Translations under genes and position numbers: made by a program
In this document: in pieces, positions 1 through 7,848 of the stretch
Layout: each line of letters starts with the position of its first letter
Numbering within the stretch: the stretch's first letter is position 1
The notes under the pieces: model-generated
Told to the model about the DNA's origin: nothing
Database searches by the model: none
The model's input: the letters and a program-made list of their open reading frames with translations, nothing else
From: UBA4421 sp002470275
GTDB lineage: Bacteria > Pseudomonadota > Gammaproteobacteria > Pseudomonadales > Azotimanducaceae
Assembly: GCA_913052345.1 (NCBI GenBank)
Contig: CAJXDR010000009.1
Location: 7,903-71,902, forward strand
Length of the DNA: 64,000 bases
Reading direction: 5' to 3'

Positions 1-470
1 ACTCTGAGGGTGCAGCAGGGTATTTGGCCATCAGCCAGGATCTTTTCTGCCCGACCCTTGGATGCCAAACAAGGATTCCCAGAAGTAGGCGTCGACCCGA
101 GAATGGAAACATAGGTCACATGCCGTACCTGCGTTCGCACCAAAGCCTGGAGCAACCGCTCACAGCTGCGCTCGTGAGCGTCTGTATAACTCGCCCGAGA
201 GGAGGCCTTTAAGATACCCACCAAGTGAATGACGCGATCACAGTCATCTGCAACATCGGCAAGTTGAGCCGCATCATCATAGTTCGCTATCTGGACCTGG
301 AACAAATCGCTTGGGCCCCGGGGGTCCAGGCCCATCAGGCTTTCTCTAGCAGATTCACTTCGAACCACGGCCACCACCCGGTGACCTGCCGCCATCAGGC
401 AGGCGGTAAGACGTCGCCCCAAATTGCCGTTTGCGCCAGTAATAAGCCATTTTTGAGGCGTGGATTGCAT
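1..470 (-). CDS. NAD(P)-binding SDR/NmrA-like protein, partial (C-terminus off window)
   Basis: An open frame runs from an ATG at 468-470 off the left edge, giving 156 codons. AGGAAAAGT directly upstream is a good ribosome site. The protein opens with a Rossmann strand and the dinucleotide motif TGANGNLG (residues 10-17), followed by VVAVVRS and, near residue 81, CDRVIHLVGIL, typical of atypical short-chain dehydrogenases of the NmrA/NDUFA9 type. A YVSILGS strand follows around residue 120, where the family has its third core strand. These proteins bind NAD(P) and act as reductases, epimerases or redox sensors. The substrate cannot be told from this fragment, and the end that would define the subfamily lies outside the window. 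Confidence 0.8.
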   Translation of the reverse strand, partial: MQSTPQKWLITGANGNLGRRLTACLMAAGHRVVAVVRSESARESLMGLDPRGPSDLFQVQIANYDDAAQLADVADDCDRVIHLVGILKASSRASYTDAHERSCERLLQALVRTQVRHVTYVSILGSTPTSGNPCLASKGRAEKILADGQIPCCTLR

Positions 471-539
471 ACTTTTCCTCAATAAATAGTCAGGAATTTT
501 AGTAACATCATTCTGCGACCTTACCGCGAGATAAATGAG

Positions 540-1001
540 ATGCGCAATTGTTCAAAAGAGCTCGGCAGCCTGGCCCTGGGCGTTGCCCTATTCGGCTGTA
601 GCGCCCCGATTGGGCCTATTCCGGGCGGCACGCTCAGCGGCGAACTGGCGTGCTGGCCCGAGAACTGGGCCCATGTGGAAGATCGCGAGAACGTGCTCCT
701 GCAAACGAACCCAGAGGACCCTTACTCGGTGACAATTTGGGGCCTGGGTTTGGGCAGCGACTTCTATATCGCGGCGTCAAAGCGAACAAACCGCTGGGCC
801 CAATACCTTGAGGCAGACCCTAGCGTTGTCCTTAACGTGGATGGCAAGCTCTATGAGGCAACGGCCTCAAGGGTATCCGGTGCCGAGGAGGCGCTGCCAG
901 TTTCCGTCGCATTTCGTGCCAAATACGATGTGCAGGGGCACAGGGACTTCGAAAACGAAGGCTCTTTTTATCGCCTCACCGCCCGAGCCACCGCAAACTA
1001 A
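540..1001 (+). CDS. Small putative lipoprotein, possibly split-barrel (nitroreductase/DUF385-like) fold
   Basis: A 153-residue protein with a short hydrophobic leader ending in the lipobox LFGC (Cys20), so it is probably lipid-anchored. The stretch around residues 73-115 (DFYIAASKRTNRWAQYLEADPSVVL and VDGKLYEATASRV) resembles the core of FMN/F420 split-barrel proteins such as DUF385, in which a Trp-x-x-x-Leu stretch precedes a beta strand and a G-x-x-Y/W turn. That assignment is an inference by eye. Another in-frame-shifted ATG lies at 535, but only the 540 frame gives a leader with a lipobox. It stands alone between the divergent SDR gene and a phosphatidyltransferase gene on the same strand. 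No function is claimed. Confidence 0.6.
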   Translation: MRNCSKELGSLALGVALFGCSAPIGPIPGGTLSGELACWPENWAHVEDRENVLLQTNPEDPYSVTIWGLGLGSDFYIAASKRTNRWAQYLEADPSVVLNVDGKLYEATASRVSGAEEALPVSVAFRAKYDVQGHRDFENEGSFYRLTARATAN

Positions 1002-1027
1002 ACAGCGCCTGCTGCCCCTTGGCCACG

Positions 1028-1606
1028 ATGAACGGCTGTTCAGATAAAGAAAAGACGCCACCCGAACCTCCGGGCACTATCGCCCCAAAGTTAACCCTGG
1101 CCAATGCCCTGACCCTCTCTCGCCTTCTGCTCGCGCCCTTGTTGGTTTGGGTCATCCTCAGCGGGTACTGGCTGGGGTCCTTGCTCATTTTTTTCGCTGC
1201 TGCCCTCAGCGACTTCTTCGACGGTCGACTCGCGCGCGGGCGCAATGAGGACACTGCGTTTGGGGGATTCTTCGACCACATAACTGACGCGATCTTCGTG
1301 GCAGCAGGCTGCTGGGCCCTGGCCCACATCGGGCTGCTGCCCTTCGGGCTGTGGATCATCATTTTAGCTGCATTCGCTCAGTACACCCTGGACTCAAAGG
1401 CGCTTGCAGGGCGATACCTTCGCACCAGCTGGCTGGGGCGAGCAAATGGTGTGGCCTACTTTTTTGTGGTGCTGACCGGGCTATTGGCCATGGCGATGGA
1501 CTCGAGCGCTCTGCGGACTACGGCTCTGCTGTTGGGCTGGATGCTGGTCATCACCACCGTTCTTTCCATGGGTGATCGCGCCTGGCATCTGTGGCGTCAC
1601 CGGTAA
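1028..1606 (+). CDS. CDP-alcohol phosphatidyltransferase family membrane protein
   Basis: A 192-residue integral membrane protein with about five hydrophobic segments. It has the family signature D-x2-D-G-x2-A-R-x8-G-x3-D-x3-D: SDFFDGRLARGR followed by GGFFDHITD (about residues 59-82). These aspartates bind the metal and the CDP-activated lipid, so the enzyme most likely transfers a phosphatidyl group to a small alcohol at the inner membrane, as PgsA does. The acceptor cannot be read from the sequence, and a housekeeping pgsA probably lies elsewhere. The ATG at 1028 was chosen; an in-frame TTG lies at 1019, and neither has a clear ribosome site. It converges with the next gene, with a 19-base gap. 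Confidence 0.85.
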   Translation: MNGCSDKEKTPPEPPGTIAPKLTLANALTLSRLLLAPLLVWVILSGYWLGSLLIFFAAALSDFFDGRLARGRNEDTAFGGFFDHITDAIFVAAGCWALAHIGLLPFGLWIIILAAFAQYTLDSKALAGRYLRTSWLGRANGVAYFFVVLTGLLAMAMDSSALRTTALLLGWMLVITTVLSMGDRAWHLWRHR

Positions 1607-1625
1607 CCCGGAGACCCCAGCGCCC

Positions 1626-2636
1626 TCAGTCACCAAAGAGTTCCGCATTCGCCTTGGGTAAAAACGCGACGCCTATGCCTGCGTTAAAGACCACGAAGAA
1701 GGTGTGCATGATGACGCTGAACACGCCAACCTCTGGGTAATCTGGGAATAAGACGGCCCAAAGCAGCAGGGCGCCAGCATGAAAGGGTAGGGGCAGCGCG
1801 GCGGCCAGGAAGATCACCGGCAGGAATGCAAGCATCTGACCAAAGCTCACGTCCACATTGAACAACGCCAGCGCCGTCGTATACACAAACACCGCGCCGA
1901 TGAGATTTGGTGCTTTAAACAACAGCAGCAATAAATACTGGTGGGGTCTGGCCTCTCTGAAGGCCCGAAAAATCTGGGCGTTCCTGATCGTTGGCGCCTG
2001 CATCAGATGTCCTCGAAAAAATAGGATGTGCAGGGGAAGATAGGCCGCGGCAACGACGAAGACGATGGGCAGGATGGTATCGAGTGGGAGCTGGGTCGAT
2101 GCCTCCTGTACCAAGGAGTAATAGAGCGATACGCCAATGGCGGAGAAAATCAGGAGCTGATAAATCTCCGTGAGACCCAGCATCACCATGGTTGAGAGGG
2201 CCTGCCACGCGGGCACCTCATGCCGACGCGCCAGGTAAAGCGACATCGCCCCCTTGCCAACCTGTTCGTTTACTAGCGACAAGATGTAGGCGCTGGCGCG
2301 GATCGGCAAAACCTGCGTGAGCTTTAGCTCTCCGGCATTAAACCAGCGTATGGCTCGCCAGCTGGCATGGGCGTCGACGAAAAAGAAGAAGAAAGAGTAG
2401 GGGACCATCAGCATCAGCCACCCTAGCCAATTCGCGTCTGCGAAAAACCGAATCAGGTACTCCGCCACGGTAAGCCCTTCAAAGGCTGCCTTGGCCTCAG
2501 TTCGGGAATAAACCAGGTAGAAGCATAGGATCGTCAGCATCCACATGGCCAATTTAAAGATGAGATTAGATGCCTTCCTGGTCGGCACCTTATCCTCACT
2601 ACCGGAGTCTGTCTGGGAATCCTGTTGTTCTGCCAC
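1626..2636 (-). CDS. Multi-pass membrane protein, flippase-like / LPG-synthase TM domain family
   Basis: A 336-residue protein beginning at GTG. After a charged, Ser/Asp-rich N-terminal tail of about 25 residues come about eight hydrophobic segments. The layout, with a polar NEQVGKG stretch (around residue 120) after the third segment and a PLPFHAGALLLWAVLFP motif near the end, resembles the flippase-like domain shared by AglD proteins and the membrane half of MprF. Members are thought to move lipid-linked groups across the membrane. Its position next to a CDP-alcohol phosphatidyltransferase may point to a role in lipid metabolism, but this is inference and the family match is by eye. Confidence 0.6.
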   Translation of the reverse strand: MAEQQDSQTDSGSEDKVPTRKASNLIFKLAMWMLTILCFYLVYSRTEAKAAFEGLTVAEYLIRFFADANWLGWLMLMVPYSFFFFFVDAHASWRAIRWFNAGELKLTQVLPIRASAYILSLVNEQVGKGAMSLYLARRHEVPAWQALSTMVMLGLTEIYQLLIFSAIGVSLYYSLVQEASTQLPLDTILPIVFVVAAAYLPLHILFFRGHLMQAPTIRNAQIFRAFREARPHQYLLLLLFKAPNLIGAVFVYTTALALFNVDVSFGQMLAFLPVIFLAAALPLPFHAGALLLWAVLFPDYPEVGVFSVIMHTFFVVFNAGIGVAFLPKANAELFGD

Positions 2637-2675
2637 GCTAAGCCCTAAGCTGTCGAATTCGGCCTCATTGTGCCC

Positions 2676-3872
2676 TCATTCTGAGGCAATTTCATAAACC
2701 ATAGATTTAAAGTCCTGGCTAAAAGGGTGCAAAAATCCGGGCATCCTTTGCGTCAGACAAAAACCGGTCAGGTTGGCTTCTGGCGCGACCCAAGAATGCG
2801 TGCCCGAAAGGCCGCCCCAGTGATATTCATTTAGCGAGGCCGGCGGTTCGTGATCCGCTAACGCGGCCTTTATTGCGAAACCGAGTCCGAAGACCGTGCC
2901 TGGCATCTGCCAATTTAAAAACTCTACGCCAACGCCTGGGGCAAGTTGATTGGTTCGCATCAACTCGAGGGTTTGGGGCTTCAGTAATCGTACGCCAGTC
3001 CATTCACCCTCGTTGACCAGCATGCGTAGAAACTGAGAGTAATCCGCTACCGTCGACACCAAGCCGCCACCGCCGCTTAACAATTTGCGGGGTTGATTAA
3101 AGTGTCCGGCGATGGGGTCATCGGTCTTAACCAAGCCCGATGCCATTGGGTCGAGAAGATTCGTGGGTCCATAGTGCGTGGTGAGCCGGTGTGCCCTGTC
3201 TGGAGAAACCCAAAAGTCAGTATCGACCATACCAAGAGGCTCAAAAATTTGCTCCCGAAGCACCCGGTCAAAAGGCTGTCCGGTGAGCACTTCCAGCAGC
3301 CGCGCACAAACGTCTGTGGCCACCGAGTAGCGCCAGGCTGTGCCGGGCTCATAGACTAGGGGCAGCCCTGCGACGCGCGCGCACAGCTCGTCCAGATCTA
3401 GGTTTTCATCCTCCAGAAGGTTGATCCCTGCTTGGGCGTAGGCTTGGTCAATCAAGGACGTTGGCTCAATAAAGCCATAGCTCAATCCAGCGCTGTGGCA
3501 GAGCAGCTGCCGAGGCGTTATGAACCCCTCAGCCGGAACGCAATCGGCAAGGGATGTCGCTCCCTCGCTCAACACGCTCATGTCGCTAAATTCTGGCAGG
3601 TATTTCGGAAGCGGGTCGTCTAGATCAAAAAGTCCCTGTTCATAAAGCATCATCAGCGCAACAGAGGTAATGAGTTTCGTATTCGATTTCATGCGAAAGA
3701 TGGCGTCGCTGCGTAGGGGCTCCCGACTCTCTAAGTCCATAAAGCCAAAAGTCTTCTGATCAATAATTTCGGTGCCACGGAACACCACCGTAGCGCAGCA
3801 GGGGAGAATTTCCTGATCAACGTAGAACTGCATGCGATCATGCATGGCAGTGAAATTGGGCTCAGCTGTCAT
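2676..3872 (-). CDS. Beta-lactamase-family serine hydrolase (class C / EstB-like esterase)
   Basis: A 398-residue enzyme of the beta-lactamase/penicillin-binding transpeptidase-like family. The catalytic S-x-x-K is seen in RMKSNTKLI (about residues 60-68) and the second motif Y-S-x-A in WRYSVATDVC (about residues 182-191). The glycine-rich LLSGGGGLVST and late WGGLSGTHSWV segments are also typical. No signal peptide is seen, which favours a cytoplasmic esterase of the EstB/LovD type over a true beta-lactamase; this is inference. The start at 3872 has GGAGG six bases upstream. An in-frame ATG nine codons earlier (3899) lacks such a site and was not chosen. Confidence 0.85.
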   Translation of the reverse strand: MTAEPNFTAMHDRMQFYVDQEILPCCATVVFRGTEIIDQKTFGFMDLESREPLRSDAIFRMKSNTKLITSVALMMLYEQGLFDLDDPLPKYLPEFSDMSVLSEGATSLADCVPAEGFITPRQLLCHSAGLSYGFIEPTSLIDQAYAQAGINLLEDENLDLDELCARVAGLPLVYEPGTAWRYSVATDVCARLLEVLTGQPFDRVLREQIFEPLGMVDTDFWVSPDRAHRLTTHYGPTNLLDPMASGLVKTDDPIAGHFNQPRKLLSGGGGLVSTVADYSQFLRMLVNEGEWTGVRLLKPQTLELMRTNQLAPGVGVEFLNWQMPGTVFGLGFAIKAALADHEPPASLNEYHWGGLSGTHSWVAPEANLTGFCLTQRMPGFLHPFSQDFKSMVYEIASE

Positions 3873-3932
3873 TGTTCCTCCAATGCGAGTGATGGCCATC
3901 AGCGACGAGGAGCATCGGACCCGTCATGCAAC

Positions 3933-5405
3933 CTAAGGCGTTTGGGTAAATAAGTCCAAGAGTCGATACAACGTTCTGACGCCTCGCTCTAAATTTTCCA
4001 CGCTCAGCCGCTCATTGTTTCCATGAATACCCGTCGCTTCATCCGGCGCAAAGGCAAAGGGTGAGTATCCGTAGCTCGTTATCCCCAGATCTCGCAAAAA
4101 GTGCGAGTCCGTAAAGCCGCCGGACACGATGGGCACCACGGGAGCCGCATAGGTTTGCTCGGAGACCTGGGCGATAGCGGCGAAGAGAGGCGTATCCGTA
4201 CGGCTGACCGCAGGGGTAAAGCTCATGATGGTTTCAACGCTTATCAGATCATCACTTAGGATGGTTTTGATCTGATCCACGAAACGCGCAGGGTCCTGAT
4301 CGGGTAGGAGCCGACAGTCCAACTCCGCGTAGACCTCCGCAGGAACAACGTTGATCTTGCTGCTGCCCTCTAATGTCGTGATCGAGCAGGTATTACGCAG
4401 CAGAGCATGGCTGCTGGGACTCCTCAATCTCAACATCAGCAAAAAGTCAGGGTCGCCAACACTCTCTCGTAGGTTTGCGTAAGCGCGTCTATCTCGGGCC
4501 GTCTGATAGGGAGCAAGTCCCTCGAACATGACCGCCACGGGATCAATAACGCGTGGTGGAAACTCTGTTTCGCTGATACGGCTGAGGCCACGGATCAAGC
4601 GCGTTACCGACGTATTGACTTGGGGGGAAGAGCCGTGGCCTGGCCGGCCCTTGGCCGTCAGGCGCAGCCACAGGGGCACTTTTTGGGTGACCTCAAGCAG
4701 GACCACTGACTGCTCATCGAATAATCGGGCGGAGCCGCCTTCATTCAGAACGAAGCCAACGCCCTGAAACAGCTCGGGGCGATTTTCGATCAACCAGCCT
4801 ACGCCAAAGAATCCGCCGGCCTCTTCATCCGCCGTGGCCATATAAATGACGTCTCGATTCAGCGCCGTCTCGCTCTCAGCAAGGGCCAAGAATGCCTGAA
4901 GTTGGGCGATACCCAGTCCCTTGGTATCAATGGCACCACGCCCGTAAATAAAGCCATCTTGCTGTGTTCCGGATAGCGGCGGGACGGACCAGTACTCCGC
5001 ATTTGCAGGCACAACGTCTATATGGTGCAGCAAAATTAAGGCGGGTTTCAGTTCGGCATCGGGGTTACCGGGTAGCGTCGCCCATATATTGCCTCGGCCC
5101 GGTGCGGATTCGGCCGTTTCATACTGAATGCCGGCCTGATCAAATATCTGCGCCAAAAAGGCTACGCCTCGCCCCTCGTTGCCGGGTGGGTTGGTGGTGT
5201 CCACCTGAATGTATTGAGAAAGTCGCTCTGCCGCCTGCGCCGCAAAGACGTCCAATCTTGAAGGCTCTGCTCGAGACAGCGCGGTGGAGAGCAGCAACAA
5301 CGGCAACGCTAGGCTGCTCCAATGCCCCCATATGGCTGGCCCCCGGGACCCTTTTCGATGCCATCCAAGCATTCGACACAGCTCCAAAAAAAGATGCTTG
5401 ACCAT
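3933..5405 (-). CDS. M20-family metallopeptidase, exported
   Basis: A dinuclear zinc hydrolase of the M20/M25/M40 family. Metal-ligand motifs are present in order: HHIDVVPA, GRGAIDTKG (bridging Asp), DEEAGG (catalytic Glu and Glu ligand) and late SGGFTDSHF with GIHGNNE near the C-terminus. A positively charged N-region and a hydrophobic stretch (SSLALPLLLLSTALSRA) form a signal peptide, so it probably acts in the periplasm. The sequence looks closer to the carboxypeptidase S/PM20D1 branch than to ArgE/DapE. The start is uncertain: ATG 5405 has GGAG eight bases upstream, ATG 5372 has GGAG nine bases upstream, and a longer form from 5462 would overlap the divergent gene that starts at 5450. Confidence 0.85.
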   Translation of the reverse strand: MVKHLFLELCRMLGWHRKGSRGPAIWGHWSSLALPLLLLSTALSRAEPSRLDVFAAQAAERLSQYIQVDTTNPPGNEGRGVAFLAQIFDQAGIQYETAESAPGRGNIWATLPGNPDAELKPALILLHHIDVVPANAEYWSVPPLSGTQQDGFIYGRGAIDTKGLGIAQLQAFLALAESETALNRDVIYMATADEEAGGFFGVGWLIENRPELFQGVGFVLNEGGSARLFDEQSVVLLEVTQKVPLWLRLTAKGRPGHGSSPQVNTSVTRLIRGLSRISETEFPPRVIDPVAVMFEGLAPYQTARDRRAYANLRESVGDPDFLLMLRLRSPSSHALLRNTCSITTLEGSSKINVVPAEVYAELDCRLLPDQDPARFVDQIKTILSDDLISVETIMSFTPAVSRTDTPLFAAIAQVSEQTYAAPVVPIVSGGFTDSHFLRDLGITSYGYSPFAFAPDEATGIHGNNERLSVENLERGVRTLYRLLDLFTQTP

Positions 5406-5449
5406 GCCCAAGTCTCCATAATCTCGCAACACTTTGTGGGGTAGACAAG

Positions 5450-6496
5450 ATGCGAATTTCAACGCTCATGGGCTATGCAGGTGGATTTAAAGAAGCTGTA
5501 GCTGAAATCAAATCCCTCGAGCAGGCTGGCCTTGATTTGGTGTGGGTGCCCGAGGCCTACTCGTTCGATGCGCCAACGGCAATGGGTTACCTAGCGGCTG
5601 AGACAAACCGCGTTACTATTGCGTCTGGCATTCTGCCGATCTACACCCGAACCCCCAGCCTGCTGGCCATGACCGCTGCAGGCCTTGATTATTTGTCTGA
5701 CGGACGCGCTATGCTGGGCCTGGGGGCTTCAGGCCCGCAGGTGATCGAGGGGTTCCACGGGACGCCCTATAACGCGCCCGTGGCGCGCATTCGCGAAATC
5801 ATCGCCATCTGTCGCCAGGTTTGGCGACGAGAACGCCTGCAGCATATGGGCACCCACTATCAGATACCCCTTCCGCAAGACCAGGGCACAGGGTTGGGGA
5901 AACCTCTCAAACTTATTAATCATCCCGTGCGCACGGACATCCCTATTGCTATTGCGTCCCTGGGCCCAACCAGCGTCGCGACCACCGCCGAGCTGGCCGA
6001 CGCCTGGCTGCCCGCCTTCTTCACCCCTGAGGCGGCACGCGCCGTCTGGGGCGACGCATTGGATCAGGGCACTGCAAAGAGAGACCCCCAGCGTCCGCCG
6101 CTTGATACCTTTGCCGGAGGGAGCGTAGCCATTGGAGAGGGCAAGGAGTTGCTGCGAGAGCGGGGCCGTGCCTCCACAGCACTCTATGTTGGAGGCATGG
6201 GTGCGCGTTCCAAAAATTTCTACAACGATATTTTCGCCAAGAGCGGCTACGTGGATGAGGCCAAGATTATTCAGGACCTTTATCTGTCCGGAGATAAACA
6301 GGCAGCAGCGGCAGCGGTGCCGGACGACTACCTGGCAAAAAGCGCCTTGATCGGCCCTGAGGGCTTTGTTCGCCAGCGACTCTACGCACTCAAGGAAGCC
6401 GGCGTGACCTCCCTCAATGTAAGCTTTATCGGAGAAACCGCCGATGAGCGAGTAGCGGAGTGCGAAAAGCTGCGCAATCTCGTTGATTCACTCTAG
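5450..6496 (+). CDS. Luciferase-like (LLM) flavin/F420-dependent oxidoreductase, Rv3520c-like
   Basis: A 348-residue TIM-barrel protein of the bacterial luciferase superfamily. Family marks are LEQAGLDLVWVPEAYSFDAPTAMGYLAAET (residues 25-54), ILPIYTRTPSLLAMTAAGLDYLSDGRAMLGLGASGPQVIEGFHG (about 64-107) and a C-terminal GVTSLNV strand. The pattern is that of the group named after mycobacterial Rv3520c, whose members are predicted to use coenzyme F420; whether this organism uses F420 or FMN cannot be seen here. The substrate is unknown. The gene diverges from the M20 peptidase gene and stands alone on its strand. Confidence 0.85.
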   Translation: MRISTLMGYAGGFKEAVAEIKSLEQAGLDLVWVPEAYSFDAPTAMGYLAAETNRVTIASGILPIYTRTPSLLAMTAAGLDYLSDGRAMLGLGASGPQVIEGFHGTPYNAPVARIREIIAICRQVWRRERLQHMGTHYQIPLPQDQGTGLGKPLKLINHPVRTDIPIAIASLGPTSVATTAELADAWLPAFFTPEAARAVWGDALDQGTAKRDPQRPPLDTFAGGSVAIGEGKELLRERGRASTALYVGGMGARSKNFYNDIFAKSGYVDEAKIIQDLYLSGDKQAAAAAVPDDYLAKSALIGPEGFVRQRLYALKEAGVTSLNVSFIGETADERVAECEKLRNLVDSL

Positions 6497-6526
6497 CGAA
6501 ATTGACTCGGTCTTTAGGTCCGGCGC

Positions 6527-7369
6527 TCAGTCCTGACGCATCTCGGGGCGGCTGGCGGACGCGCCATGGACTCGAATTAACCCCTCTTGGGCCGTTGACG
6601 CCAACAGCAGCCCGTCCTCAGTGAAAATGTGGCCCCGAGTATAGCCACGGGCATTGGAGCTACTGGGTGTGTCGATGGCATACAGCAGCCACTGGTTAAG
6701 ATCTGCAGCACGATGAAACCACATCGCATGATCAAGGCTGGCTACCTGCATATCCTCGCGCTCAAAACGACCTCGGTGAGGTAGCCTTGCCGTGCCCAGA
6801 AGCGTGTTATCGGACTCATAAAGCAGCAGCGCCTGGGCCAGGCCGACGCCCTCTGGAACCCGACCCGTGGGTTTGAACCAGACAAATTGTTGCGGGGGCT
6901 GAGGCGTTTCTTGCTGGAGGCGCCGAAACTCATGCCGCCAGGTAATGAAGGGTGCATTGCGCAAGGCCTCAGGGATTTTTTCCTCTGGGGGAGGTTTCAA
7001 ATCGGGCATTTCAGCCTGGTGCTCAACCCCCGACTCGGGCACCTGAAAAGACGCCTCCATTGTAAAAATCGCTTCACCGTGCTGACTCACCGTCACCCGT
7101 CGCATTGAGAAAGAACGCCCGTCCCTTGTCAGCTCTACCTGCATGAGCGCTGGGGTTGCTGGGTCGCCAGGGCGTAAAAAATAGCCGTGAAGAGAATGGG
7201 CCACCCGATCAACCTCTACGGTTTGGGACGCGGCCATCAAGGCCTGGGCCATGATCTGACCACCGAATAGGCGGTGCCTGCGTTGGGCAGGATGGTGGGC
7301 GAGGAATACCGTCTTTTCCACCTGCTCTAGGGTGAGTAAATCAAGCAGTTGGTCCATCTTATTCACCAT
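6527..7369 (-). CDS. tesB: Acyl-CoA thioesterase II
   Basis: A 280-residue double-hotdog thioesterase that hydrolyses acyl-CoA to free fatty acid and CoA in the cytoplasm. The N-terminal half shows RRHRLFGGQIMAQALMAA and HSLHGYFLRPGDP; the C-terminal half has ASLDHAMWFHR (catalytic Asp region), DLNQWLLYAIDTPSSSNARG and GHIFTEDGLLLASTAQEGLIR. The catalytic Asp/Thr/Gln set of TesB is consistent with the Asp of LDHAM and the Gln of TAQEGL. Length is close to the usual 285-290. The ATG at 7369 has GGGAG six to seven bases upstream; a second ATG four codons later is less well placed. It shares its strand with the small gene at 7415-7756, 45 bases upstream. Confidence 0.9.
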   Translation of the reverse strand: MVNKMDQLLDLLTLEQVEKTVFLAHHPAQRRHRLFGGQIMAQALMAASQTVEVDRVAHSLHGYFLRPGDPATPALMQVELTRDGRSFSMRRVTVSQHGEAIFTMEASFQVPESGVEHQAEMPDLKPPPEEKIPEALRNAPFITWRHEFRRLQQETPQPPQQFVWFKPTGRVPEGVGLAQALLLYESDNTLLGTARLPHRGRFEREDMQVASLDHAMWFHRAADLNQWLLYAIDTPSSSNARGYTRGHIFTEDGLLLASTAQEGLIRVHGASASRPEMRQD

Positions 7370-7414
7370 GCCTGCTCCCTATTCAGCGTGATCCTAAAGC
7401 AGCTTCCCGATCTT

Positions 7415-7756
7415 TTAATCAGCGCAGTAGGGCCCGTAAAAGGGGTCGTCTGCCAGGGCTTTTCGGCGGCCGTGTAGGTCAATGATATCGGGGTAATTCC
7501 ACAGCAGATTTATGGATAAATCCGCTTCATCAGGAGGGTTGCCCAAAGCATCCAACAGCACCACGGCATCTTCGGGTAGCATCAGCCCCTCGGGCAACGT
7601 CGCCAGCAAATCCAGGACGTTCCCCACCACCTCGTCCGCTGGCCGCGCCTTTTCATGAACCTCTAGGGCCCAATGCCACAAGTCCTCACTGGACAATAGC
7701 TGTTGCTGCCAATCAGCGAGTTTTCCCATCAGCGTTGCGCGATCTAGCGTTTCCAA
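7415..7756 (-). CDS. Hypothetical acidic small protein
   Basis: A 113-residue protein not recognised as any family. It is acidic and Leu-rich, with no signal peptide or membrane segment, and ends in DDPFYGPYCAD. The start is decided by the ribosome site: a full AGGAGG lies eight bases before a TTG at 7756, while the GTG three codons earlier (7765) overlaps that site and cannot use it. The gene precedes tesB on the same strand by 45 bases and may be co-transcribed with it. The strong ribosome site supports a real gene. Confidence 0.6.
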   Translation of the reverse strand: METLDRATLMGKLADWQQQLLSSEDLWHWALEVHEKARPADEVVGNVLDLLATLPEGLMLPEDAVVLLDALGNPPDEADLSINLLWNYPDIIDLHGRRKALADDPFYGPYCAD

Positions 7757-7848
7757 AAGCTTCACCTCCTATCGCATGCGCTTTTGCCAAGCGTTACCCT
7801 GGATTAGTATGGCCACAGGTCCTAACTATACCAGCAGAGCACCTTGAT

